Made by a program: the position numbers and the translations under genes. DNA of 37,743 nt from an uncultured Bacteroidales bacterium. Its GTDB lineage: Bacteria > Bacteroidota > Bacteroidia > Bacteroidales > UBA4417. The notes beneath the pieces were generated by a model. It had not been told where the DNA came from and made no database searches. It was given only the letters and a program-made list of their open reading frames with translations. The stretch is from NCBI GenBank assembly GCA_903878265.1, contig CAIRHD010000044.1:1-37743 (forward strand). The letters run 5' to 3'. Shown piece by piece: positions 1 to 9,769 of the stretch (within the stretch, counting starts at the first letter, position 1; each line of letters opens with the position of its first letter).

Positions 1-3000
1 ACTCCTGAATATTTCGAGAAATTCAAACTCCCTGCCGATGTGGGCAGTTGCGAAATACTTATTACCAATACAGTGTATGAACCGGTAAGCAACGACGAAT
101 TAACTAAACTCAGCTTTCCTTTACTGCCAAATGAAACACTTTCACCAGTTGTGGAAACCGCTACCGAAAGGGGGATACAAATGGCCACGCTTTCGCTTGT
201 TCCTGTTATTTTAAATCCTGATGGCGGAATAATGCGATTAAAATCATTCCAAATTGATGTAGTTTATACGCATTCCACAGTCAAAAATACAGCGGTTGAA
301 AAGTCAACTTTCGCTCCTCATTCGGTGCTTGCACAAGGCAATTGGTACAAGATTCAACTTAATAAAACCGGAATATATAAAGTAACCTATTCCGAAATAC
401 AGGCTATGGGCGTAAATATGTCCATGGTTAACCCAAATACTATCAGGCTGTTTGGCAATGGAGGCGGCATGTTGCCCGAGGCGAATAGTGTTTTCCGATA
501 CGACGATCTTACCGAAAACCCGATCAAAGTTGTGAGTGCCAATCCCAATGTGTTTTCCCAAGGCGATTATATTTTGTTTTATGGCACAGCACCTGATAAA
601 ATTGTTTATAACAAAACGGCAAAGAAATTTGAACACCTTTTGAATATCTATTCCGAAAACACTTTTTACTACCTGAATTTTGAAGGGACAACAGGTTTGA
701 GGATTGAGGATATACAACAATCGGCACTTGCGCCAAATTACACGTGTACCAGCTTTTTTGATGGTGCGTTTTATGAAAAGGACAAAATAAATTTTATCAA
801 TTCGGGGAAAGATTGGTTTGGCGAACGTATGGATGCCACTGCTAAAACATTTGAACTGCCTGAGTTTAATTTTCCAAACCTAAAAACTGGCAAACAAGCC
901 TGGATTCGCTATCATGTTGCAGCAAGGGCAACCAACAACACTACTTTTACGGTTTCGGTTAATGGTGCTGTGGTTGCAAACCCTTCATGTTCTGCTTTTG
1001 CCAACTATAATTATGCTTCCGACCGCAACGAAATAAAGAGTTTTATTCCCGCCACCGAGACAATAAACGTTTCTTTTCAATACAATGGCGAAGGCACATC
1101 TATAGGTTGGCTCGATTGGGTTGAGCTGAACGTTGTTCGCGACTTAAAGTTCACCAGCGGACAAATGGCTTTTGCCGACCCGATTTCGGTAGGCAAGGAC
1201 AGGGTTACAGAGTTTCAAATGCTGTCGTCGTCGCCTGATGTTGTTGTTTGGGAAGTTACCGATCCAATAAAAGTTAAGCGGGTGCTGACTTCTTTCCAGA
1301 CCGATGTCAGCAAGTTTATATTAAATACCGATTCCCTTCGTCAATTTGTCGCTTGGGACTACACAGCTTTTCTTACAGCTAACTTTACCGAGAAAGTAAT
1401 AAACCAGGATTTACATGGCATTGAGTCAACTGATTTACTGATTGTTACACATAAGGATTACTTGGATCAAGCCAAGCGCCTGGCCGACCATCACCGTATT
1501 GCTGACGGCATGAAAGTTGCCGTAGTAACCAACGAGCAGGTTTACAACGAATTTTCGTCCGGTTCGCCTGATATTTTGGCCATACGCGATATTTGCCGGA
1601 TGTTGTATAACCGACCCGCCGCTGGAAATAAGCTCCAATATTTATTGCTTTTTGGCGATGGTTCTTTCGATTTTAAAGACCGCGTTCCTGAAAACACAAA
1701 CCGTGTGCTTACTTTTCAAACCAAAGAATCGCTCAACACGGTTTATTCTTATGCCAGCGATGATTTTTTTGGCTTGCTGGATGCCAACGAAGGAAATGAT
1801 GGCATTGGCCTGATAGATATTGGGATTGGCCGTTTTCCGGTAAGCACTGCTGCACATGCCAAAATTGCTGTTGATAAATGCCTCTTTTATTCCAATAATG
1901 GAACTGCATCTTTGGGCGACTGGCGCAATAAACTTTGTTTTGTGGCCGATGATGGAAACGGGAACACACATTTTTCGCAGGTCGAGAAACAGATTTGTCC
2001 GGTGATTGAAGAGATTGCACCTATTTACAACGTAAATAAAGTTTATCTTGACGCATTTGTACAGGTATCAACACCAACCGGGCAAAGGTGCCCCGATGCA
2101 AATACTGCTATAAAAACCAATGTCGAAAACGGAGTTTTGGTCATGAACTACACCGGGCATGGAGGTGAAACAGGTTGGGCCGACGAAGGGATACTTTCCG
2201 TTAGCGAAATCGACTCCTGGACAAATTATGCCAATATGCCTGTTTTTATGACAGCCACATGCGAATTTAGCCGATACGATGATCCTGCGAGGATGTCGGC
2301 TGGTGAACATGTTTTCCTGAATCCGGTAGGTGGAGGTGTGGCTCTTTTTACAACCACACGCTTGGCAAATGCCGGTACAAACATAGGTCTAACTCTTTAT
2401 TTTTACGATACCATTTTTGCAAAATACAATGGCGAATATCCCCGATTTGGCGATGTTATCGCGTATGCAAAAAATAAAATTGGTGGAAACGATGCTGCAT
2501 TGATACGCAATTTCGTGTTGCTTGGCGATCCAGCTTTACGCCTGGCCTATCCTAAACATAGTGTGATTACTACCGAAATAAATGGACATGAAATAGGTTC
2601 CGGCATGGATACCATTTCGGCGATGGAACCTGTAGAAATAAAAGGGATAATTGCTGATTCCGATGGCATTAAACTTACTGGGTTTAATGGTACGATGGAT
2701 GTAAAAGTTTTTGATAAAGAACGCACTTTAATGACTCTGGGTTCCGAACCTGGCGACTGGCCCGATAAGTACACTCTTCAGGATAACTATATTTATCAAG
2801 GCAAGGCAACGGTTACAAATGGTGATTTTAAAATCAATTTTATTGTCCCACGTGATATTGATTACAGTTATGGGCTGGGAAAGATTTCATATTACGCCCA
2901 CGATAGCCTTACCGATGCCAATGGCTTTTGTGAACAATTGGTGATAGGTGGTTCGGGTACCGAAAGCACTGATACGGAAGGCCCACAGATAGCTATATTT

Positions 3001-3633
3001 TTAGATGGCCTTAATTTTAAAGATGGCGATATTACCGGAGATTCACCACTGTTGATAGCACAATTGAGCGACAAAAGCGGAATAAATACGGTCAGCAACG
3101 GAATTGGACACGATATTGTCGCCACTTTGGACGGAAACAATTCTTCGTCGGTGGTACTTAATAGTTTTTACAATGCCGAACTCGATAGTTACAGCACTGG
3201 AGTGGTTCTGTATAACCTGGCACAGATTACCGAAGGCGAGCATTCGCTTACACTTAAAGCCTGGGATGTGTTCAACAATTCGTCCACTGCAACAATAAAT
3301 TTCAAGGTATCTAAAAACATGCAGATCACCATTACCAGCGTTACCGCAAGCCCAAACCCTTTCAACGAAAGTGTAAAAGTTGCTTTTGAGGTCAACCTAT
3401 CCAATTCGCCCATCGAAGCGCACCTTGAAATTTTCAACATCAACGGTTCACTTGTAAGCACGACCGAAACCGAGTTGTTGTTGGCTCAAGGCTACAAAGC
3501 CGGTGAATTGACATGGGACGGGCGAGGCAATTCGGGAGCAACAATTCCACCTGGGATTTATATTGTGAGCGTTAGGGCTAGCAATGGCAATTCCGAAACG
3601 GTAAAAGCCGTGAAAGTGGTGAAATTCAAGTAA
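1..3633 (+). CDS. porU: PorU-like T9SS sortase, C25 peptidase (copy 1, 5' end outside window)
   Basis: A gingipain-like (peptidase C25) protein of the PorU type, the T9SS surface sortase that cuts the C-terminal signal from cargo. The frame is open from base 1. The first visible residues (TPEYFEKFKLP) align with residues 65 onward of the next gene, so about 64 N-terminal residues including the signal peptide lie outside; the GTG at 40 is not the start. The catalytic pair is visible: His in MNYTGHGGETGW (codon 2158-2160) and Cys in MTATCEFSR (codon 2260-2262), 34 residues apart, close to the gingipain spacing. A beta-rich region follows, then a C-terminal sorting-domain-like module (ASPNPFNESVKV ... 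GIYIVSVRASNG). The neighbours are a second copy and porV, the usual context of porU. Which of the two copies is the main sortase cannot be told from the sequence. Confidence 0.9.
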   Translation, partial: TPEYFEKFKLPADVGSCEILITNTVYEPVSNDELTKLSFPLLPNETLSPVVETATERGIQMATLSLVPVILNPDGGIMRLKSFQIDVVYTHSTVKNTAVEKSTFAPHSVLAQGNWYKIQLNKTGIYKVTYSEIQAMGVNMSMVNPNTIRLFGNGGGMLPEANSVFRYDDLTENPIKVVSANPNVFSQGDYILFYGTAPDKIVYNKTAKKFEHLLNIYSENTFYYLNFEGTTGLRIEDIQQSALAPNYTCTSFFDGAFYEKDKINFINSGKDWFGERMDATAKTFELPEFNFPNLKTGKQAWIRYHVAARATNNTTFTVSVNGAVVANPSCSAFANYNYASDRNEIKSFIPATETINVSFQYNGEGTSIGWLDWVELNVVRDLKFTSGQMAFADPISVGKDRVTEFQMLSSSPDVVVWEVTDPIKVKRVLTSFQTDVSKFILNTDSLRQFVAWDYTAFLTANFTEKVINQDLHGIESTDLLIVTHKDYLDQAKRLADHHRIADGMKVAVVTNEQVYNEFSSGSPDILAIRDICRMLYNRPAAGNKLQYLLLFGDGSFDFKDRVPENTNRVLTFQTKESLNTVYSYASDDFFGLLDANEGNDGIGLIDIGIGRFPVSTAAHAKIAVDKCLFYSNNGTASLGDWRNKLCFVADDGNGNTHFSQVEKQICPVIEEIAPIYNVNKVYLDAFVQVSTPTGQRCPDANTAIKTNVENGVLVMNYTGHGGETGWADEGILSVSEIDSWTNYANMPVFMTATCEFSRYDDPARMSAGEHVFLNPVGGGVALFTTTRLANAGTNIGLTLYFYDTIFAKYNGEYPRFGDVIAYAKNKIGGNDAALIRNFVLLGDPALRLAYPKHSVITTEINGHEIGSGMDTISAMEPVEIKGIIADSDGIKLTGFNGTMDVKVFDKERTLMTLGSEPGDWPDKYTLQDNYIYQGKATVTNGDFKINFIVPRDIDYSYGLGKISYYAHDSLTDANGFCEQLVIGGSGTESTDTEGPQIAIFLDGLNFKDGDITGDSPLLIAQLSDKSGINTVSNGIGHDIVATLDGNNSSSVVLNSFYNAELDSYSTGVVLYNLAQITEGEHSLTLKAWDVFNNSSTATINFKVSKNMQITITSVTASPNPFNESVKVAFEVNLSNSPIEAHLEIFNINGSLVSTTETELLLAQGYKAGELTWDGRGNSGATIPPGIYIVSVRASNGNSETVKAVKVVKFK
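2840..3633 (+). repeat. Long direct repeat, copy A (3' end of porU copy 1)
   Basis: The last ~790 bp of the first porU gene are almost identical, base for base, to 6862-7655, at a constant offset of 4022 bp. Upstream of about 2840 the two genes diverge clearly. The repeat covers the C-terminal beta domains and the sorting-domain-like end. Confidence 0.85.
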
Positions 3634-3635
3634 CT

Positions 3636-3657
3636 AACCTTTATGATTTTAAAGGTT
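3636..3657 (+). terminator. Weak hairpin after porU copy 1
   Basis: Arms AACCTTT and AAAGGTT are separated by 8 nt and start 3 nt after the stop codon. No clean T-tract follows, so this is a weak or partial terminator at best. The 197-bp gap to the next gene holds nothing else recognised. Confidence 0.3.
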
Positions 3658-3830
3658 TAGGCATCCTGAAATAGGTTTTAATGTTCCTGGTTTTTGCGTC
3701 ATAAGTTAACCTTTGTTTCGAACTATGTTTTTTTTCTTGGTTTCTGATTTGACCTTTCTGTCTCACAGATATAAAATAAATGCCTTAATTCTGGGTATTG
3801 CTGTTGTATGATTAACAATTTGATATAAAT

Positions 3831-6800
3831 ATGAAGACAAAATTAAGGCTGTTTTTAACGCTCGTCAATATCATGGCGATACAATTCCTATCTTCGGCTC
3901 AAGTAACACAGGAAAAAGTCGTTATTGACTGGCAGGGCATCAAAACCATTAGCGGCTTAGACAATGAACCCATAAATGTCCTTTTTGCTCCGGGCTTGCA
4001 GAACGTGGCCTCAAAAAACTACACCCCTGAATACTTCAAAAAAACCAAACTCCCTGCTGGTGTTGCCCTTGAAGATGTTCTGATAACCCATGCCGTTTGG
4101 GAAACCCTAAGCCCGGAACAGCAAAAATCGCTCACATTTAAGCTATTGCCTTGCGATACGCTTTTCCCAAAAGTTGAAACCGGGATCGAACGCGGCATTA
4201 CCATGCTTATGATTACATTAAATCCATTGGTTTCAAATGCTGATGGTGGAATAATGCGGTTAAAATCCTTTCAGATTGATATTGTTTATCGCCCTGATAC
4301 GTTAATAAACTCAACAAAAAAGGCTGCAGCTTATGCTTCACATTCTGTCCTTGCCCAAGGCGATTGGTACAAAATACAGTTGAACAAAACGGGTATTTAT
4401 AAGATTACCTATTCAGATATTCAGGCAATGGGCGTAAATATGGCTGAAGTGAAACCTGAAAATATCAGATTGTTTGGCAATGGTGGCGGTTTGTTGCCTG
4501 AAGCAAACATCACCTTCCGCCACGACGACCTTGCCGAAAACGCCATAAAAGTTGTTTCGGCCAATGCCAATGTTTTCGCGCCGGGCGATTATTTGCTTTT
4601 TTACGGAACTTCGCCCAACAAGATCGAATACAATAAAACGACAAAGAAATTTGAACACATACAGAATATTTATTCGGATTATACTTATTACTATCTGAAT
4701 TTTGATGGCGGCACAGGCTTGCGTATCGAAGATCAATATCAGTCTATTTTGCTCCCAACGTATGTTTCTACAAGTTTTGTCGAAGGCGTTTTCTATGAAA
4801 AAGACCTTACGAACCTGATAATTTCGGGCAAAAATTGGGTTGGCGAGCGTTTCGATGCAAATGACAATGTGCTTGAACTTCCAAGGTTTGAATTCCAGAA
4901 TATAAATCCCGGCAAACAGGCATGGATTCGTTACCGCTTATTGGCTAGGGCTAACACATCCACAACCTTTGATGTAAAAGTAAATGGGAAGTTGGTTTCA
5001 TCGCCCTCCATAAGTGCAATTGCAGATTACAATTTTGCCAGCGAGCGTACTGACACTAAAAGCTTTATCCCGGAAACCGGGAATATTGATGTGTCTTTTG
5101 AATATAAAGGCTCAGGTGTTACCATTGGCTGGCTCGATTGGCTTGAGTTGAACATTACCCACGAACTCAAATTTGCCGGTGGTCAAATGGCTTTTGCTGA
5201 TCCTATTTCGGTTGCAAAAAACAGGGTCACAGAGTTCCAGTTACAGGCTTCTTCCACCAATGTTTCTATCTGGGAAGTAACAAATCCTGTTAAGGTTAAA
5301 AATGTAGTGGCTGAATTACAAGTCGATGTAAGCAAATTTGAGTTGCCAACCGATTCGATAAGGCAGTTCGTAGCCTGGGACAATACTGCTTTTTTAACAG
5401 CAACTTTTGCCGGGAAAATAGCAAACCAGGATTTACATGGCATTACGGCAGCAGATTTTTTAATCGTAACCAACAAGGATTTTTTGGAACAAGCAAACCG
5501 ACTGGCCGACCATCACAGGACTTTCGATGGAATGCGAGTAATAGTTGTTACTAACGAACAGGTTTATAATGAATTCTCTTCCGGTTCGCCCGATGTGGTG
5601 GCCATCCGCGATTTTGCAAGGATGCTGTACCATAAGCCTGATGCAAAAGATAAACTCCGCTATCTTCTGCTTTTTGGGGATGGGTCCTATGATTATAAAG
5701 ATAAAATTGCCAATAACACGAATAAGGTGTTGGCTTTTGAGACCAAAGAGTCGGAACATACAGTTTTTTCATGTGCCTGCGATGATTTTTATGGGCAGTT
5801 GGATATCAACGAAGGCTACGATGCTTCAGGTTTGATAGATATTGGAATTGGAAGATTCCCTGTAAATACCATTGAACAGGCAAAAGCTGTAGTTAATAAA
5901 AGCATTTTTTATGCTGTAAACAGTGCAAGCTCTTTTGGCGATTGGCGCAACAAAATATGTCTTACCGCTGATGATGGCGATGGGAATTATCATTTTGGAC
6001 AAGCCGAACACGATTTGGCTCCCTTATTGGAAAAAATTGGGCCGGTTTATAATGTGGATAAAATTTATGTTGATTCATTTAAGCAAACAGCCACTGCCAC
6101 AGGCGAACGCTGCCCTGATGCCAATACAGCAATAAATAACAATGTGGAAAACGGCGTGTTGATAATGAACTATACCGGTCATGGAGGCGAAACAGGCTGG
6201 GCTAGCGAAGGCATCCTTTCGGTAAAGGAAATTGAAGCATGGAGCAACTTTAACAACATGCCCTTGTTCATGACTGCAACCTGCGAATTTAGCCGCTTCG
6301 ACGACCCAAACCGGATTTCGGCCGGCGAACATGTGCTTTTGAATCCGTTTGGAGGAGGGATTGCACTTTTTACCACCACACGTTTAGCGAGTTCGGGCCC
6401 AAATATAAGGTTGAACATCTATTTTTACGATTCCATTTTAAGCCATGTGGAAGGGCAATACCCGCGTTTTGGTGATGTGAACGCATATGCTAAAAACCAG
6501 ATTTCGGGCAACGAGACCCAATATATACGAAACTTTGTATTGCTTGGCGACCCCGCTTTGCAACTTGCTTACCCTAAAAACCAAGTTATCACCACACAAA
6601 TCAACGGGAAGAATTTAAACGAAGGCACCGATACCATTTCGGCAATGATCCCTGTGGAAATAAAAGGCATAGTAGCAGATATGTCAGGGAATAAGATTAA
6701 TGGTTTTACGGGCATTTTAGAAGTAAAAATATTCGATAAGATCCGGAAACTCACCACGCTTGGGTCAACTCCCGGCGATTGGCCGGAGGAATATATGATA

Positions 6801-7655
6801 CAGGACAACTTGATCTATCAAGGCAAAGCTTCTGTTACAAATGGAGATTTTACCGTCAATTTTATTGTCCCACGCGATATTGATTACAGTTATGGCTTTG
6901 GAAAAATTTCATTTTATGCCCACGATAGCCTTACCGATGCCCATGGCTTTTGTGAACAATTGGTGATAGGCGGTTCGGGCTCCGAAAGCACTGATACGGA
7001 AGGCCCAAAGATTGCTTTATTTCTGGATGATCTTAATTTTAAAGATGGCGATATTACAGGAGATTCACCACTGTTGATAGCACAATTGAGCGACGAAAGC
7101 GGTATAAATACAATTAGCAACGGAATTGGACACGATATTGTCGCCACTTTGGACGACAACAATTCTTCGTCGGTGGTACTTAATAGTTTTTACAATGCCG
7201 AACTCGATAGTTACAGTACGGGAGTGGTTCTATATAACCTGGCACAGATTACCGAAGGCGAGCATTCGCTTACACTCAAAGCCTGGGATGTTTTCAACAA
7301 TTCGTCCACTGCAACAATAAATTTCAAGGTATCCAGGAACATGCAAATCACAATTACCAGTATGACCGCTACCCCAAACCCTTTCAACGAAAGTGTGAAA
7401 ATTGCTTTTGAAGTCAACCTATCCAATTCGCCCATCGAAGCGCACCTTGAAATTTTCAACATCAACGGTTCACTTGTAAGCACGACCGAAACCGAGTTGT
7501 TGTTGGCTCAAGGCTACAAAGCCGGTGAGTTGACATGGGATGGGCGAGGCAATTCGGGCGCAACAATTCAACCTGGGATTTATATTGTGAGCGTTAGGGC
7601 TAGCAATGGGAATTCTGAAACGGTAAAAGCCGTGAAAGTTATTAAAACAAAATAG
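3831..7655 (+). CDS. porU: PorU-like T9SS sortase, C25 peptidase (copy 2, complete)
   Basis: A complete 1274-residue PorU-like cysteine peptidase, in the usual size range for the family (about 1,100-1,300). The N-terminus MKTKLRLFLTLVNIMAIQFLSSAQ is a signal peptide ending at SSA-Q, which supports the ATG at 3831. The central part is the C25 domain with His784 (in NYTGHGGETGW) and Cys818 (in TATCEFSRFDDP). The C-terminus (ATPNPFNESVKI ... GIYIVSVRASNG) resembles a type A sorting domain; PorU of Porphyromonas gingivalis also keeps such a domain, uncleaved. By eye it is about 70% identical to copy 1 through the catalytic region but nearly identical over the last ~260 residues. porV lies 230 bp downstream. 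It is expected at the outer membrane, facing outward. Both copies keep the catalytic residues, so neither looks dead. Confidence 0.93.
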   Translation: MKTKLRLFLTLVNIMAIQFLSSAQVTQEKVVIDWQGIKTISGLDNEPINVLFAPGLQNVASKNYTPEYFKKTKLPAGVALEDVLITHAVWETLSPEQQKSLTFKLLPCDTLFPKVETGIERGITMLMITLNPLVSNADGGIMRLKSFQIDIVYRPDTLINSTKKAAAYASHSVLAQGDWYKIQLNKTGIYKITYSDIQAMGVNMAEVKPENIRLFGNGGGLLPEANITFRHDDLAENAIKVVSANANVFAPGDYLLFYGTSPNKIEYNKTTKKFEHIQNIYSDYTYYYLNFDGGTGLRIEDQYQSILLPTYVSTSFVEGVFYEKDLTNLIISGKNWVGERFDANDNVLELPRFEFQNINPGKQAWIRYRLLARANTSTTFDVKVNGKLVSSPSISAIADYNFASERTDTKSFIPETGNIDVSFEYKGSGVTIGWLDWLELNITHELKFAGGQMAFADPISVAKNRVTEFQLQASSTNVSIWEVTNPVKVKNVVAELQVDVSKFELPTDSIRQFVAWDNTAFLTATFAGKIANQDLHGITAADFLIVTNKDFLEQANRLADHHRTFDGMRVIVVTNEQVYNEFSSGSPDVVAIRDFARMLYHKPDAKDKLRYLLLFGDGSYDYKDKIANNTNKVLAFETKESEHTVFSCACDDFYGQLDINEGYDASGLIDIGIGRFPVNTIEQAKAVVNKSIFYAVNSASSFGDWRNKICLTADDGDGNYHFGQAEHDLAPLLEKIGPVYNVDKIYVDSFKQTATATGERCPDANTAINNNVENGVLIMNYTGHGGETGWASEGILSVKEIEAWSNFNNMPLFMTATCEFSRFDDPNRISAGEHVLLNPFGGGIALFTTTRLASSGPNIRLNIYFYDSILSHVEGQYPRFGDVNAYAKNQISGNETQYIRNFVLLGDPALQLAYPKNQVITTQINGKNLNEGTDTISAMIPVEIKGIVADMSGNKINGFTGILEVKIFDKIRKLTTLGSTPGDWPEEYMIQDNLIYQGKASVTNGDFTVNFIVPRDIDYSYGFGKISFYAHDSLTDAHGFCEQLVIGGSGSESTDTEGPKIALFLDDLNFKDGDITGDSPLLIAQLSDESGINTISNGIGHDIVATLDDNNSSSVVLNSFYNAELDSYSTGVVLYNLAQITEGEHSLTLKAWDVFNNSSTATINFKVSRNMQITITSMTATPNPFNESVKIAFEVNLSNSPIEAHLEIFNINGSLVSTTETELLLAQGYKAGELTWDGRGNSGATIQPGIYIVSVRASNGNSETVKAVKVIKTK
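6862..7655 (+). repeat. Long direct repeat, copy B (3' end of porU copy 2)
   Basis: Partner of 2840-3633, in the same orientation. Few differences are seen, for example CCA versus CAA near 3549/7571 and the last codons (KVVKFK versus KVIKTK). The sharp contrast with the diverged 5' parts suggests gene conversion rather than a recent whole-gene duplication. Confidence 0.85.
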
Positions 7656-7856
7656 CAATCACGTTGTTGCTTCAATGGATGACATTTGAGTACTAAAAAA
7701 CAACGAAAATTTTACACTTTACCGTCCAAAGTTTAGCGGTTATAAAATGAATCTATTAAACCAAATTTACATGAATTGCAGGCAAATAGAAAAAACAAAA
7801 CCTAATGCAATAACATTTCTTTATGGTCGTTAATACAACCAACGGTTAATGATAAA

Positions 7857-7864
7857 TAATTTCG
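7857..7864 (+). promoter_or_regulatory. Possible -7 box of porV
   Basis: TAATTTCG matches the Bacteroidota -7 consensus TAnnTTTG at all but one position and lies 21 nt before the porV ATG, the same distance as the boxes before the ABC-F gene and gldA in this window. No good -33 element was found. The rest of the 230-bp gap is AT-rich and shows no other feature. Confidence 0.3.
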
Positions 7865-7885
7865 CGACTTTATTTTAAAGCACTT

Positions 7886-9076
7886 ATGACACATAGTAAA
7901 CAAGCAATCTTTACCCTTTTATTGCTGACTGCGTTCAGCATTGCAACAAAAGCCCAGCTTAAATCCGTAGCAGCCGATCCAAAATCAAATTATATTGGTC
8001 AGTTTAACCCGATTACTACGGCTGTACCATTTTTAATGATTTCGCCTGATGCCCGTGGCGGTTCAATGGGAGATGCTGGGGTTTCTTCGGAACCTGATGC
8101 TTTTTCGATGCACTACAATCCCGCAAAATTCGCTTTCATCAAAAAAGATATGGGCGTCGGCATATCTTACAGCCCTTGGCTCAAGGGGCTTACCAACGAT
8201 ATTAACCTGGCTTACCTGAGTGGTTTCAAGAGGATTACCAAGGATCAGGTAATTGCCATGTCGTTGCGATATTTTAACCTTGGCAATATCAACTTTACCG
8301 ACATCAACGGCGGTCCGATTGGCGATTACAAGCCTAACGAATTTGCACTTGATGGCACATACTCTCGCATGCTGACTTCAAATATGTCGATGGCCGTAGC
8401 TGCAAGATTCATACACTCGAACCTTACACAAGGGCAGGATGTAGGTGGCCAAGCTACAAAACCAGGAAACTCCGTTGCAGCCGATGTTGCTTTGTTTCAG
8501 CGTTTTCCAGTCGAATTTGATAAAATTGATGGTAATTTTTCCTGGGGTTTGAATATTTCCAATATTGGGATAAAGATGTCATATAGCGATGATAACACTA
8601 ATAAAGATTTTATTCCTACCAACTTCAAATTAGGCCCTTCACTCACGCTCAACCTCGATGATTTTAACCAGATGTCGTTTATGGTTGACTTCAACAAATT
8701 GCTTGTTCCAACCCAAAGTATTGATAGCAATGGGATTATTATAGCTGGAATGGATCCAAATGTATCTGTCCCCGTTGGCATGATACATTCATTTTATGAT
8801 GCACCGGGCGGTTTAAGCGAAGAAATGGCCGAAATCAGCATTTCAACTGGCATCGAATATTGGTACGCCCAACAATTTGCACTTCGTGGAGGTTTCTTCT
8901 ATGAGGATAAAAATAAAGGGAACCGGAAGTTTTTCACTTTAGGTGCAGGTTTCAGGTACAACATCTTAGGTATCGATTTCTCGTATCTTATCCCACTCGA
9001 AACACAAAACCCACTTGAGCATACTTTGCGTTTCTCGCTACTCATCAATTTTGATGCACCTTCGGCAGCGAAATAG
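7886..9076 (+). CDS. porV: T9SS outer-membrane protein PorV
   Basis: PorV (also called LptO) is an outer-membrane beta-barrel that receives cargo from the T9SS translocon and delivers it to PorU. The protein has 396 residues, the normal PorV size. It starts with a signal peptide (MTHSKQAIFTLLLLTAFSIATKAQ). The family's N-terminal region follows: PFLMISPDARGGSMGDAGV, then the asparagine/proline motif SMHYNPAKFAF and ISYSPWLKGL. The C-terminus ends in alternating barrel strands (LRFSLLINFD). It follows the two porU genes on the same strand, as porU-porV pairs do in other Bacteroidota. A second, more distant member of the same superfamily is encoded at 30572-31624; this one is the better match to true PorV because of the porU context and the motifs above. 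Confidence 0.95.
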   Translation: MTHSKQAIFTLLLLTAFSIATKAQLKSVAADPKSNYIGQFNPITTAVPFLMISPDARGGSMGDAGVSSEPDAFSMHYNPAKFAFIKKDMGVGISYSPWLKGLTNDINLAYLSGFKRITKDQVIAMSLRYFNLGNINFTDINGGPIGDYKPNEFALDGTYSRMLTSNMSMAVAARFIHSNLTQGQDVGGQATKPGNSVAADVALFQRFPVEFDKIDGNFSWGLNISNIGIKMSYSDDNTNKDFIPTNFKLGPSLTLNLDDFNQMSFMVDFNKLLVPTQSIDSNGIIIAGMDPNVSVPVGMIHSFYDAPGGLSEEMAEISISTGIEYWYAQQFALRGGFFYEDKNKGNRKFFTLGAGFRYNILGIDFSYLIPLETQNPLEHTLRFSLLINFDAPSAAK

Positions 9077-9098
9077 ATTTTGGTTTCAAGGATTTTAT

Positions 9099-9137
9099 AA
9101 TAAACGAGGCTGTCCTTATCGGGCAGCCTCGTTTATT
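9099..9137 (+). terminator. Strong bidirectional terminator between porV and ispF
   Basis: A 16-17-bp stem, AATAAACGAGGCTGTCC paired with GGGCAGCCTCGTTTATT (one G-T pair), with a 5-nt loop TTATC. It has A residues on one side and T residues on the other, so it can end transcription from both convergent genes. Confidence 0.9.
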
Positions 9138-9187
9138 TATGGAAGTTCCGTATTATTAAAAAGGGAGAATTTCTAATTCACGTTCAA

Positions 9188-9658
9188 CTACTTATCGAGA
9201 AGAACCACAGCATACGCCGAAACCCCTTCTTCGCGCCCTTCGAATCCAAGCTTTTCGGTTGTTGTGGCCTTGATTGAAATTTGCCCCAATTCTATCCCTA
9301 AAAGTTCGCTTAATGTTGTGCGCATGATTTCAATGTATGGGGCAATCTTTGGCACCTGAAGTGCAATTGTGCTGTCAATATTTTGAATCTTAAATCCTGC
9401 TGAAGTAATCAGTTCAGCAGTCCTTGTTAGTAATATTTTGCTATAAATACCTTCAAATTCAGGATCGGTATCCGGAAAATGCTTTCCAATATCGCCTAAT
9501 GCAGCCGCACCCAAAAGTGCATCACAAATGGCATGTATAAGCACATCGGCATCCGAATGACCAAGCAATCCTTGTGTATGTGGGATTTTTACACCGCCAA
9601 GCCATAAGTCGCGGCCTTCGGCAAATCGGTGAACATCGTATCCAAAACCTATTCTCAT
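9188..9658 (-). CDS. ispF: 2-C-methyl-D-erythritol 2,4-cyclodiphosphate synthase
   Basis: IspF converts 4-diphosphocytidyl-methylerythritol 2-phosphate into methylerythritol 2,4-cyclodiphosphate and releases CMP, a cytosolic step of the non-mevalonate isoprenoid pathway. The protein has 156 residues, the usual length. The metal ligands are Asp8 and His10 (in GYDVHRF) and His42 (in [13 protein letters not shown]). The signature [20 protein letters not shown] and the C-terminal [16 protein letters not shown] are both intact. The start is the ATG reading [11 protein letters not shown], the standard N-terminus. It sits 111 bp downstream, in transcription direction, of the acyl-CoA synthetase start-to-stop block's neighbour region on the same strand order, so it is transcribed away from that gene's 3' end only if a separate promoter exists; on the minus strand the synthetase is upstream and could share a transcript. 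No other pathway gene is in the window. Confidence 0.97.
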   Translation of the reverse strand: MRIGFGYDVHRFAEGRDLWLGGVKIPHTQGLLGHSDADVLIHAICDALLGAAALGDIGKHFPDTDPEFEGIYSKILLTRTAELITSAGFKIQNIDSTIALQVPKIAPYIEIMRTTLSELLGIELGQISIKATTTEKLGFEGREEGVSAYAVVLLDK

Positions 9659-9682
9659 TTTAGTAAAGGGGTTGGGGTTTAG

Positions 9683-9769
9683 GTTGTTGAGTTGTTTATT
9701 CGTTGAGTTGTTGAGTTGTTGGAGGTTGAGCTGTGAAGCACCAATAACTATTAACCATTAACTATTAAA
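9683..9769. repeat. Low-complexity spacer with GTTGAGTTGTT and ACTATTAA repeats
   Basis: Between the acyl-CoA synthetase and ispF, GTTGAGTTGTT-like words repeat over about 50 bp (9683-9735), followed by two copies of AACTATTAA around a related AACCATTAA. The words are not in a strict period. Nothing else is seen in this 111-bp gap. Confidence 0.55.

Noticed and set aside
40-42. GTG as start of the first porU gene
   Set aside because: The frame is open to base 1 and upstream residues match the second copy, so the gene starts outside the window.
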